This document shows positions 53,912 to 61,696 of a stretch of DNA of 64,000 nt, piece after piece (within the stretch, counting starts at the first letter, position 1; each line of letters opens with the position of its first letter). The position numbers were made by a program, and so were the translations under genes. The notes beneath the pieces were generated by a model, which saw nothing but the letters and a program-made list of their open reading frames with translations, was not told the origin of the DNA and made no database searches. Origin of the DNA: Prevotellaceae bacterium KH2P17 (GTDB taxonomy: Bacteria; Bacteroidota; Bacteroidia; Bacteroidales; Bacteroidaceae); the NCBI GenBank assembly GCA_900199655.1, contig FZRE01000006.1, forward strand, positions 1 through 64,000, given 5' to 3'.

Positions 53912-53939
53912 ACGCAGACATCCTGTCCGCAAAACAAAA

Positions 53940-53972
53940 AAGAGCCGGAGGTTTGTTCCGGCTCTTTCTCTT
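53940..53972. terminator. Bidirectional terminator
   Basis: AGAGCCGGA/TCCGGCTCT hairpin flanked by A and T runs, between the lipoprotein gene and yebC. Confidence 0.85.
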
Positions 53973-54032
53973 TCTGTTCTGTTGATTTCATCCTCTCAAA
54001 GTGAGGAATGAACCACCTCCGTCATCTTCCGT

Positions 54033-54764
54033 TTACTCGTCGGCAGGCTTCATATTGGTATATACGTTCTGCACATCGTCGAAGTCTTCCAGCCGCTCCA
54101 CCATCTTGTCTATTGTCTCCCGCTCTTCCGGAGTTACGTCTTTCAGGTCGTTCGGAATACGGGTAAACTCGGCGCTCGTTATCTCGAAGCCGTTGTCTTC
54201 CAAGTATTTCTGGATGTCGCCAAAGCTGGTTGGTTCGCCGTAAATGGTGATTTCGCCTTCTTCCTCGTCCGTATCATACTCGTCGTCTACGCCGTAGTCG
54301 ATGAGTTCAAGTATCAGTTCGTCCATGTCCAGACCGTCTTTTGTCTTGAAACTGAACACGCACTTGTGGTCGAACAGGAAGCTGAGCGACCCCTGTGTGC
54401 CCAGGTTACCGTTGAACTTGTTAAACACCGAGCGCACGTCGGCAACGGTACGAGTAGTGTTGTCGGTCAGTGCATCCACGAAAACGGCAATTCCGTGAGG
54501 GCCATATCCCTCGTACGGCACTTCCTTATACTCGCTGGTGTCCTTGCCCATTGCGTTCTTGATGGCGCGTTGGATATTATCCTTCGGCATGTTCTCACGC
54601 TTACAGGTCGCTATGATGGCACGCAGCCGCGGATTGTTCTCCGGCTCCGGACCTCCTGACTTTACGGCAATGGCAATCTCCTTGCCTAATTTTGTAAATG
54701 TGCGGGCCATGTGACCCCATCTTTTCAGCTTAGTAGCCTTACGATATTCAAATGCTCTTCCCAT
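54033..54764 (-). CDS. yebC: YebC/PmpR-family protein
   Basis: 243 residues. The N-terminus GRAFEYRKATKLKRWGHMARTFTKLGKEIAIAVKSGGPEPENNPRLR is the family signature, followed by NTTRTVADVRSVFNKFNGNLGTQGSLSF. Family members act as DNA-binding regulators or, as shown for some, help ribosomes at proline stretches. An acidic insert (DDEYDTDEEEGE) lies at about 160-170. Probably co-transcribed with pheT (40-nt gap). Confidence 0.95.
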   Translation of the reverse strand: MGRAFEYRKATKLKRWGHMARTFTKLGKEIAIAVKSGGPEPENNPRLRAIIATCKRENMPKDNIQRAIKNAMGKDTSEYKEVPYEGYGPHGIAVFVDALTDNTTRTVADVRSVFNKFNGNLGTQGSLSFLFDHKCVFSFKTKDGLDMDELILELIDYGVDDEYDTDEEEGEITIYGEPTSFGDIQKYLEDNGFEITSAEFTRIPNDLKDVTPEERETIDKMVERLEDFDDVQNVYTNMKPADE

Positions 54765-54804
54765 TGGAATAACTATTAATGTTTATTTTAGTTGTATTCT
54801 GTTC

Positions 54805-57270
54805 TTATCTCAGTTCGGCGTTTAGCTTGGTTGTGAGCTGATGAATCAGCTTCTGCATGATGGCATCTATCGCCTTGTCATTCAGCGTCTTGCTGTCGTC
54901 CTCCAGTACAAAGTTAACGGCGTAGCTCTTCTTTTCGGCCGGTAGATTTTTGCCTTCGTAGACATCAAACAGCTCAACACTCTTGAGTAACTTCTTCTCG
55001 GTCTGGCGTGCTATCTGTTCTATTTCGGCAAACTCCACGTCTTTGGAAACGAGCAAAGCTAAATCGCGGCTCACGGCCGGATACTTACTGATTTCACGGA
55101 ACTCCAGTTTGTTGTTGCGGATAATCTTCATCAGCGCCGTCCAGTTAAGCTCGGCAAAGTACACTTCGTTGGCTATGTCGGCCGCCTTCTGCAGCTTGTG
55201 CGACAGTATTCCGAGCTCCGCAACCACCTTTCCGCCACGGTTCTTGAGCGTGATGCCCTTGGCAAAGATGTCGTTATCGCTGGGCCCAGAAGTCACAGTG
55301 CCGGCAGGAACACCCAGACGGGTCAGTATATTCTGCACGTAAGCCTTGAGTTCGTAGAACGAGCTGGACTCATCAGGATGCGCCCAGGAACCTTCCACGC
55401 GCTTGCCTGTCAGCCAGAGGCCGAGGTGATAATCCTCGGTGTAAGCCTTGACAGGGTTCTCCGGGTTCTTCTTCTCCGGGTCATAATGGTAGCAGTTGCC
55501 GAATTCAAAGAAGCGTAAGTTGGCATTCTTGCGGTTGGCATTGCGGTTGATGCTCTCCAATCCGCCAAAAAGCAGCGTCTGTCTCATCACGCCCAAGTCG
55601 GCGCTTAGCGGATTGAACACCTTCACGGTGGTGTCTTCGGTGTACTTGTTCAGTCCCTGTTGATAGTACGAAGTCTTGGTGAGCGAGTTATTCAGTATCT
55701 CGTTGAAGCCGCAGCCCACCAGCTGTTCGCCGATGAGATTTTCCAACTCGTGCTTCACGTCGTCGTCACCCTGGACGGTGAGCGAGCTCTTCAGCTGCGT
55801 TGGTATCTCCACCGAGTTGTAGCCGTAGATGCGGAGAATGTCTTCAACCACGTCGCACGGACGCTGAACATCCACGCGGTAAGCCGGCACATCAAGCTCC
55901 AGGCCTCCATTGGTCTCGCTTACCACCTTCATCTCCAGGCTGGTTACAATGCGCTTAATGACATCATGGCCGATGGCCTTGCCTATCAGACTGTCGCAGT
56001 AAGCATAGCTGAGCGGCACCCGGAAATCAGCCATCGGACTGGGATATACATCCTTTATCTGCATGCTCACCTTGCCGCCGGCCAACTGCTTGCAGAGAAT
56101 AGCGGCCTGCTTGAGGGCATAGATAATGCCGTTAGGGTCTATACCGCGCTCGAAACGGTAGCTTGCATCGGTCGAAAGGCCGTGGCGCCGCGCACTCTTA
56201 CGTATCCATGTGGGATGAAAGTAGGCACTCTCCAGCACCACGTTGCGCGTAGTCTCGTACGTTCCCGAGCCCTTGCCGCCGAATATACCGGCAATGCACA
56301 TGGGCTCGTTGGCGTTACAGATGCTCAGGTCATGCTCGCCGAGGAGGTGCTCCTCGCCGTCGAGCGTAACGAACTTCGTACCCTCGGGCTGCGTGCGCAC
56401 CACGATTTTGCGGCCCGTAACCATGTCGGCATCGAAGCAGTGCATGGGCTGTCCGTAGGCCATCATGATGTAGTTGGTAATGTCCACGATATTGTTAATG
56501 GGCCTGAGGCCGATAACGCGCAGCTTCTCCTGCAGCCACTTAGGGCTCTCCTTAACCTCGCAGTCGCTGATGCTCACGCAGGCGTAGCGCTTGCAGGCAT
56601 CCGTTGCTTCTATCTCCACGTCAATGGGCAGTTCCTCATTGTCCACGCTGAAGTCCTCACATCCGGGCCTATGCAGACTTGTCTGATAGCCGTTCTGCAC
56701 GAGCCAGGCATATAGGTCGCGCGCCACGCCATAGTGCGAGAGGGCATCGGCGCGGTTGGCAGTGATGTCAATCTCTATCACCCAGTCGCTTTCCAGATGG
56801 TAGTATTCAGCTGCCGGCGTGCCTACAACGGCGTCGTCGGGCAGTACGATGATACCGCTATGGTCGGTACCCACGCCAATCTCATCCTCGGCACAAATCA
56901 TACCGAAGCTGTCGACGCCGCGTAGGCGCGACTTCTTGATGGTGAACTCCTTGTCGCCGTCGTACAACACGCAGCCCACATCGGCCACGATAACCTTCTG
57001 TCCGGCTGCCACATTGGGCGCACCGCACACTATCTGCTGGGCTTCGCCCTTGCCAAGGTCAACGGTTGTTACGTGCAGATGGTCCGAATCGGGATGTGCC
57101 TCGCAGGTAAGAACCTTGCCCACGTAGAGCCCCTTCAGGCCACCTCTTACGGATTGGACTTCTTCGAGGGCGTCGACTTCGAGACCGACCGACGTCAGCG
57201 CATCCGCCGTTTGCTGCGGCGTGAGGTCGAAATCAACGTACTCTTTAAGCCATTTATAAGAAATGTTCAT
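54805..57270 (-). CDS. pheT: Phenylalanyl-tRNA synthetase beta subunit
   Basis: 821 residues. Order of domains: N-terminal B1 (MNISYKWLKEYVDFDLTP), tRNA-binding OB domain (VGKVLTCEAHPDSDHLHVTTVDLG), B3/B4 editing domain, B5 DNA-binding-like domain, a catalytic-like core and the C-terminal ferredoxin-fold anticodon-binding domain (FREISKYPAVSRDLALLV). It works with PheS, which is not in this window. Confidence 0.97.
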   Translation of the reverse strand: MNISYKWLKEYVDFDLTPQQTADALTSVGLEVDALEEVQSVRGGLKGLYVGKVLTCEAHPDSDHLHVTTVDLGKGEAQQIVCGAPNVAAGQKVIVADVGCVLYDGDKEFTIKKSRLRGVDSFGMICAEDEIGVGTDHSGIIVLPDDAVVGTPAAEYYHLESDWVIEIDITANRADALSHYGVARDLYAWLVQNGYQTSLHRPGCEDFSVDNEELPIDVEIEATDACKRYACVSISDCEVKESPKWLQEKLRVIGLRPINNIVDITNYIMMAYGQPMHCFDADMVTGRKIVVRTQPEGTKFVTLDGEEHLLGEHDLSICNANEPMCIAGIFGGKGSGTYETTRNVVLESAYFHPTWIRKSARRHGLSTDASYRFERGIDPNGIIYALKQAAILCKQLAGGKVSMQIKDVYPSPMADFRVPLSYAYCDSLIGKAIGHDVIKRIVTSLEMKVVSETNGGLELDVPAYRVDVQRPCDVVEDILRIYGYNSVEIPTQLKSSLTVQGDDDVKHELENLIGEQLVGCGFNEILNNSLTKTSYYQQGLNKYTEDTTVKVFNPLSADLGVMRQTLLFGGLESINRNANRKNANLRFFEFGNCYHYDPEKKNPENPVKAYTEDYHLGLWLTGKRVEGSWAHPDESSSFYELKAYVQNILTRLGVPAGTVTSGPSDNDIFAKGITLKNRGGKVVAELGILSHKLQKAADIANEVYFAELNWTALMKIIRNNKLEFREISKYPAVSRDLALLVSKDVEFAEIEQIARQTEKKLLKSVELFDVYEGKNLPAEKKSYAVNFVLEDDSKTLNDKAIDAIMQKLIHQLTTKLNAELR

Positions 57271-57303
57271 TATGATGATTTTTATATATACTCAAAAACA
57301 CTG

Positions 57304-57311
57304 CAAAATTA
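57304..57311 (-). promoter_or_regulatory. pheT promoter, -7 box
   Basis: TAATTTTG on the minus strand, about 33 nt before pheT. Confidence 0.65.
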
Positions 57312-57467
57312 CAAAAAAATCACCAACTAAAAGCAAATGAAAATGAAAAAATGCAGAAAACGAAACAGCAATCCACCCGCGCCCGGCAGTGTCAGCAGGC
57401 TATGCCCACCACTGCCGGACGAGAACCGTTCGCGTTTCCGGGTTCAGCAAGTACGGCCTCGCGCCGC

Positions 57468-58091
57468 TCATTCGTCAATGAACTTCATCAGGAAATCCAC
57501 CGCACCGTTCACGCCAAAGCGCGTCACGTCGAGCGTGAGATCATAGTTGCGGGCGTCGTACCAGTCGTGATGCGTGAAGGTCTTGGTATAAACCTCGCGC
57601 GTATAGTCATTGTCCTCTATCAGCAGGCGGGCCTTCTCCTCGTCCACGTGGTAGCGCTGCATGATGCGGCGCACGCGCGTTTCGCGCTCCGAGTGCAGGA
57701 AGATGCGCAGCTTGTTGGGATAGTCGCGGAACACGTCGAACCCGCACCGGCCTATGACAATGCAGCTCTCCTGGGCTGCAATCTTCTTCATGGCGGCCGC
57801 CTGGGCAAAGAACAGCTGCCGCGATGTGATGTCGCGGGGCTTCACAGTGTACTCGTTGGCACTGATGAAGTTCTGGTAGAACTTCGAGAAGTCGTCCCAC
57901 CACGCAGGCCGGCGGGCCTCCAACCGCTGGGCTTCCTCCTCGGTCAGGTTGAACTGTCCGGCCACTGCAGCCAGTATCTGCTTGTCTATCAGCTTCACGT
58001 CGAGGCGTCGGGCCATCTCGGCGCCTATCTCGTGGCCGCCCGTACCGAACTGGCGGTTGATGGTAATCACAAATTTTTCGTTCCTGTTCAT
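57468..58091 (-). CDS. Cytidylate kinase-like P-loop protein
   Basis: 207 residues from MNRNEKFVITINRQFGTGG. ITINRQFGTGGHEIGAEMARRL is the P-loop form of the cytidylate_kin2 family (G-T-G-G-x-x-I-G). ESCIVIGRCGFDVFRDYPNKLRIFLHSERETRVRRIM and ARNYDLTLDVTRFGVNGAVDFL are typical of the family. It is not the housekeeping Cmk, and its substrate is not established. The preferred start follows the -7 box at 58151-58158. Confidence 0.9.
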   Translation of the reverse strand: MNRNEKFVITINRQFGTGGHEIGAEMARRLDVKLIDKQILAAVAGQFNLTEEEAQRLEARRPAWWDDFSKFYQNFISANEYTVKPRDITSRQLFFAQAAAMKKIAAQESCIVIGRCGFDVFRDYPNKLRIFLHSERETRVRRIMQRYHVDEEKARLLIEDNDYTREVYTKTFTHHDWYDARNYDLTLDVTRFGVNGAVDFLMKFIDE

Positions 58092-58150
58092 GGCTTTGTG
58101 GGTTAAAGTTTCGTATATTCCCGATACCCGAAGCAAGTATCTTTACAGGG

Positions 58151-58158
58151 CAAATATA
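58151..58158 (-). promoter_or_regulatory. Promoter of the cytidylate-kinase-like gene, -7 box
   Basis: TATATTTG on the minus strand, about 60 nt before the start codon. Confidence 0.65.
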
Positions 58159-58200
58159 ATAAAATTCCGGCAAAACGGCAAGCATTTCAAATTTAATTGT

Positions 58201-58208
58201 TATTTTTG
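58201..58208 (+). promoter_or_regulatory. -7 box ahead of the zinc metallopeptidase
   Basis: TATTTTTG, about 100 nt before the gene start. A short ORF (58214-58270, 18 residues) lies in the leader but has no recognisable features. Confidence 0.5.
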
Positions 58209-58306
58209 TGCCATGATAGCGCGCTCTGTTGCACCGGTTCCTGTTTTCCGGCTGCCGCCTGGCTACAGCTAAATATCAAGAAAACCAAACAATAATATAC
58301 AACGCT

Positions 58307-59191
58307 ATGAAATTAGACGGTAGAAGAGAAAGTAACAACGTAGAAGACCGCCGCGGCATGAGCACCGGCGTAAAGGCCGGTATCGGCGGAGGTATAGGGG
58401 CCATTCTGGTAATGGCGGTCATGACACTGATGAGCGGCGGAAACCTCGGCGACGTGGTGGGTAATATCGTGCAGCAGCAGTTGCAGGCACAGGTACAGGA
58501 ACAGCCCACCGGCAAAACCGAGTTTACAGAAGAGGAACAAGAGCTGGCCGACTTCTCTAAACGGATTCTGGCCGGCACGGAGGACGTGTGGACTGACCAG
58601 TTCCAACAGCACGGACTCAAGTATGAGTACCCCACTCTCGTGCTCTTTACCGGGGCCGTACAGACGGCTTGCGGCAACGGCTCGGCTGCCATGGGGCCCT
58701 TCTACTGCTCCGGCGACCAGAAGCTGTACCTCGACCTGAGCTTCTTTACCAGTATGCGCAGGCAGTTGGGCATACAGGCCAAGGGCGACCTCGACTTTGC
58801 CTATGCCTACGTGATAGCACATGAAGTGGGCCACCACATCGAGTACATGCGCGGCATCCTGCAGAAGTGCCACCAGAAGATGGCAGGAATGAGCCAGGCA
58901 AATGCCAACAAACTGAGCGTGAAACTGGAGCTCTTGGCCGATTACTACGCCGGATGCTGGGCTCACTACGACAACCAGAAGTACCAGAGCCTGACCGACG
59001 GCGACATTGAGGAGGCCATTGACTGCGCCGAGAAGATAGGCGACAACTACCTGCAGGAGAAAGCACGCGGCTATGCACAGCCCGAAACCTTTACCCACGG
59101 CACCAGTGAACAGCGCATGTTCTGGTTCAAGAAGGGACTGCAGACGGGTGACTGGGACACTACGACGTTTGCCGAAGGGGATTTGGATTAG
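58307..59191 (+). CDS. Neutral zinc metallopeptidase (YpfJ family)
   Basis: 294 residues from MKLDGRRESNNVEDRRG, the conserved family N-terminus. One membrane helix (about 22-44), then a Gln-rich linker (QQQLQAQVQEQ) and a catalytic domain with HEVGHH (172-177) inside AYVIAHEVGHHIEYM, preceded by YCSGDQKLYLDLSFF. Family members are predicted proteases of unknown target. The stop codon lies inside the first copy of a 66-bp repeat. Confidence 0.94.
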   Translation: MKLDGRRESNNVEDRRGMSTGVKAGIGGGIGAILVMAVMTLMSGGNLGDVVGNIVQQQLQAQVQEQPTGKTEFTEEEQELADFSKRILAGTEDVWTDQFQQHGLKYEYPTLVLFTGAVQTACGNGSAAMGPFYCSGDQKLYLDLSFFTSMRRQLGIQAKGDLDFAYAYVIAHEVGHHIEYMRGILQKCHQKMAGMSQANANKLSVKLELLADYYAGCWAHYDNQKYQSLTDGDIEEAIDCAEKIGDNYLQEKARGYAQPETFTHGTSEQRMFWFKKGLQTGDWDTTTFAEGDLD

Positions 59192-59376
59192 GGGAACCTC
59201 CCCCCTGCCCCCTCCGAAGGAGGGGGTGAATGGAGACATACTACTATTCAAGATTAGGGGAACCTCCCCCTTGCCCCCTCCGAAGGAGGGGGTGAGTGGG
59301 GACATGCTACTATTCAAGATTAGGGGAACCTCCCCCTTGCCCCCTCCGAAGGAGGGGGTGTTTGGGGACATGCTAT
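59187..59376. repeat. Three tandem 66-bp repeats
   Basis: Units start at 59187, 59253 and 59319 and are nearly identical; the third diverges near its end. Each holds an inverted repeat CCCCTCC-GAA-GGAGGGG preceded by GGAACCTCCCCC. The first unit starts on the last codons of the metallopeptidase gene. As 66 is divisible by three, open frames run through on both strands (PPPKEG and PSFGGGKGEV type), but these are artefacts of the repeat. Confidence 0.93.
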
Positions 59377-59388
59377 GAATTAGGATGA

Positions 59389-59421
59389 ACAGAGATGCGG
59401 GATTGCGCGTCTCTGTTTTTT
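59389..59421 (+). terminator. Terminator of the zinc metallopeptidase
   Basis: ACAGAGA/TCTCTGT hairpin followed by a T run, just past the 66-bp repeats. Confidence 0.78.
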
Positions 59422-59600
59422 TGTTTACTGATGGTTTTCTTGCGGTAAATTGGAGGCTATTTTTGCTGACAAATACGTGCGCTGGTGTTGCGTGAGTTTT
59501 GTGTCAGTCCACGCGATGGGCAGAATTTGGGATTTTTCTTCGTTCCGGCAAGCTGCTGATTATCAGCCGTTTGTATTTTTATTGCTGTTTTCCGGGTTTC

Positions 59601-59710
59601 TTGGAGGTATCGTCCAACGGGCTTGAAGGTATGCTTCAAGGCTGTTGAAGCTATGCTTTAGGGGCATTAAAATGGGCAAACAGCATGCTTGAAAGTGTCC
59701 TTCTGAACGT
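59601..59710. repeat. 22-bp-period hairpin array, TTGAAG type
   Basis: Units start at 59601, 59623, 59645, 59667 and 59689. The clearest is TTGAAGGTATGCTTCAA plus GGCTG at 59623. The 59601 unit (TTGGAGGTATCGTCCAA) has a changed pair in both arms that keeps pairing. Later units are decayed, but TTGAA/TTAAA stays in phase. The remaining gap (59422-59600 and 59711-59850) shows no gene. Confidence 0.82.
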
Positions 59711-59850
59711 AAAGTGCAGGTATTTCTGCCTCGCAGCCGATAGAAATTGCCTCTCCGCAGGTTGTTTTCTGTCCCGCTGTATGCTTTTTCTTATTTTCCT
59801 GCTCTTGCCACAGAGCACTACAAAACACCAAATATGCTGACAGTAACCGC

Positions 59851-61461
59851 CTACAGCCGCTTCATGTATTCTGCACACATCTCGGCACAACGCTCACCAT
59901 CAATGCCCGCGGAGACGATGCCTCCGGCATAGCCGGCACCCTCTCCGCAGGGAAAAAGGCCCTCGAGGCGCACGTGCTGCAGCGTTTCGCGGTCGCGCAG
60001 AATGCGCACCGGCGAGCTTGTTCGCGTCTCCGTGGCTATGAGCACGGCCTCGTTGGTGAGAAAGCCGTGGGCGTTACGGCCGAATACTTTGAAGCCTTCC
60101 TGCAGCCGACTCACCACAAACGCCGGCATCCAGAAGTGCAACGGGCTGGAGATAAGTCCCGGTGCATAGCTCGATGGGGGCAGGTCGTAGCTGAGTTTGC
60201 GGTTCACGAAGTCGGCCATACGCTGTGCCGGAGCCGTCTGCTTCCTGTTGCCCTGCTGCCAGCAGTCGCGCTCCAGCGTTTCTTGGAAGCGCATCACGCA
60301 GAGCGGGTCGGCAGCATCGGCACCTTCGCTCTCGCCGTTTTCCGGCTTCAACAGTGCCGCTACGTCGTCCGGATGCACTTCAACCACCATGCCGCTGTTG
60401 CTCCATCGCGTGCCCCGATTGGCCGGCGACATGCCGTTAACCACAATTTGCTGCGGCCCGGTAGCGGCCGGAATGACGAAGCCTCCGGGGCACATACAGA
60501 AGCTGTAGACACCTCTGCCGCCCACCTGTGTAACGAAGGAGTACTCTGCAGTGGGCAGATACTTGCCCTTGCCGTTCTTGTTATGGTACTGTATCTGGTC
60601 TATGAGCTGTGCCGGATGCTCCAATCGCACGCCTACGGCAATACCTTTGGCCTCCATCTCTATCTGCTCGGCGTGAAGATACCGGTACACATCGCGGGCC
60701 GAGTGGCCTGTAGCCAGTATCACGGGGCCGCGGAAATGCTCCTCTGCCCCTGTGGCCAAGTTAACCGTCTCAACGCCTGCCACGCGCTCATGGTCGAGCA
60801 TCAGGGCCGTCATCTTGGTTTGGAAGTGCACCTCGCCGCCGCATTTCAGGATGGTGTTGCGCATGTTCTCAATGACGCGCGGCAGCTTGTCGGTTCCTAT
60901 ATGGGGGTGGGCATCGGCCAGAATGCCGGTCGATGCGCCGTGCTGACAGAACACGTTGAGTATCTTCTCCACCGAACCGCGCTTCTTGCTGCGGGTGTAG
61001 AGCTTGCCGTCGGAGTAGGCGCCGGCCCCTCCCTCGCCAAAACAATAGTTGCTCTCGGGGTCAACCTGCTGCGTCTTCGTTATCCCGGCCATGTCTTTCT
61101 TGCGTTCCCTTACATCCTTGCCGCGCTCTATCACGACCGGCCGGAAGCCCAGTTCGATGAGCCGGAGCGAAGCAAAGAGACCGCCGGGGCCCTCGCCCAC
61201 CACGATGACACGCGGCCGGTCCGACACGTCTTGATATTCGGTGTGCACGAACTCGTCGTCCTGCGGCAGCTCGTTGATATAGGCCCGCACCTTCAGGTTA
61301 ACATAGATGGTGCGCTGGCGGGCGTCGATGGAGCGCTTGAGCACCCTCACGCTGTTCACTGTTCGGGCGTCGAGACCTTCTTCCTGGGCCAAATAACTGA
61401 TGATGTTCTGCTCCGACGAAGCCTGCACAGGCAGCAGTCGCAACTGGTATTCATGTATCAT
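59851..61461 (-). CDS. FAD-dependent dehydrogenase (COG2509-like)
   Basis: About 536 residues. An N-terminal domain (1-95) of the type found in this family is followed by the FAD-binding motif VIVVGEGPGGLFASLRLIELG (here GEGPGG rather than the usual GxGxxG). It also has VIERGKDVRERKKD, CFGEGGAGAYSDGKLYTR, ATGHSARDVYRYL and the C-terminal LFPCGEGAGYAGGIVSAGIDG. Predicted flavoprotein of unknown substrate. An in-frame Met 8 codons upstream is possible. Confidence 0.9.
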   Translation of the reverse strand: MIHEYQLRLLPVQASSEQNIISYLAQEEGLDARTVNSVRVLKRSIDARQRTIYVNLKVRAYINELPQDDEFVHTEYQDVSDRPRVIVVGEGPGGLFASLRLIELGFRPVVIERGKDVRERKKDMAGITKTQQVDPESNYCFGEGGAGAYSDGKLYTRSKKRGSVEKILNVFCQHGASTGILADAHPHIGTDKLPRVIENMRNTILKCGGEVHFQTKMTALMLDHERVAGVETVNLATGAEEHFRGPVILATGHSARDVYRYLHAEQIEMEAKGIAVGVRLEHPAQLIDQIQYHNKNGKGKYLPTAEYSFVTQVGGRGVYSFCMCPGGFVIPAATGPQQIVVNGMSPANRGTRWSNSGMVVEVHPDDVAALLKPENGESEGADAADPLCVMRFQETLERDCWQQGNRKQTAPAQRMADFVNRKLSYDLPPSSYAPGLISSPLHFWMPAFVVSRLQEGFKVFGRNAHGFLTNEAVLIATETRTSSPVRILRDRETLQHVRLEGLFPCGEGAGYAGGIVSAGIDGERCAEMCAEYMKRL

Positions 61462-61515
61462 AATATCTCTGTCTAATCGCAGCAAAAAGGGCCTCGGGCT
61501 GCTTTAAGCTATCTG

Positions 61516-61523
61516 CAAAAGTA
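61516..61523 (-). promoter_or_regulatory. Promoter of the FAD-dependent dehydrogenase, -7 box
   Basis: TACTTTTG on the minus strand, 54 nt before the chosen start. Confidence 0.65.
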
Positions 61524-61618
61524 CATAAAAACTTTCGTTTACACCTTTTATGCACTTTTTTTCTTCGGTTTCATCATAAAAACAACAGCTTTTCTTTTCC
61601 CGTTTCTCGGTTTTTGGC

Positions 61619-61626
61619 TATCTTTG
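61619..61626 (+). promoter_or_regulatory. thrA promoter, -7 box
   Basis: TATCTTTG, with a leader of about 65 nt before thrA. No clear attenuator peptide or riboswitch was seen. Confidence 0.62.
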
Positions 61627-61696
61627 TCGCCAAGTTTTGCCATGGCCCTGTTGTTGAAGGGATGGCAGGATAATACCCAAACAAACCGTAAAGGCA

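Noticed and set aside
58313..59371. 352-residue minus-strand ORF with PSFGGGKGEV repeats
   Set aside because: Created by the 66-bp repeats and the antisense of the zinc metallopeptidase gene.
59974..61476. 500-residue plus-strand ORF
   Set aside because: Antisense shadow of the FAD-dependent dehydrogenase, which has clear flavoprotein motifs and a promoter on the other strand.
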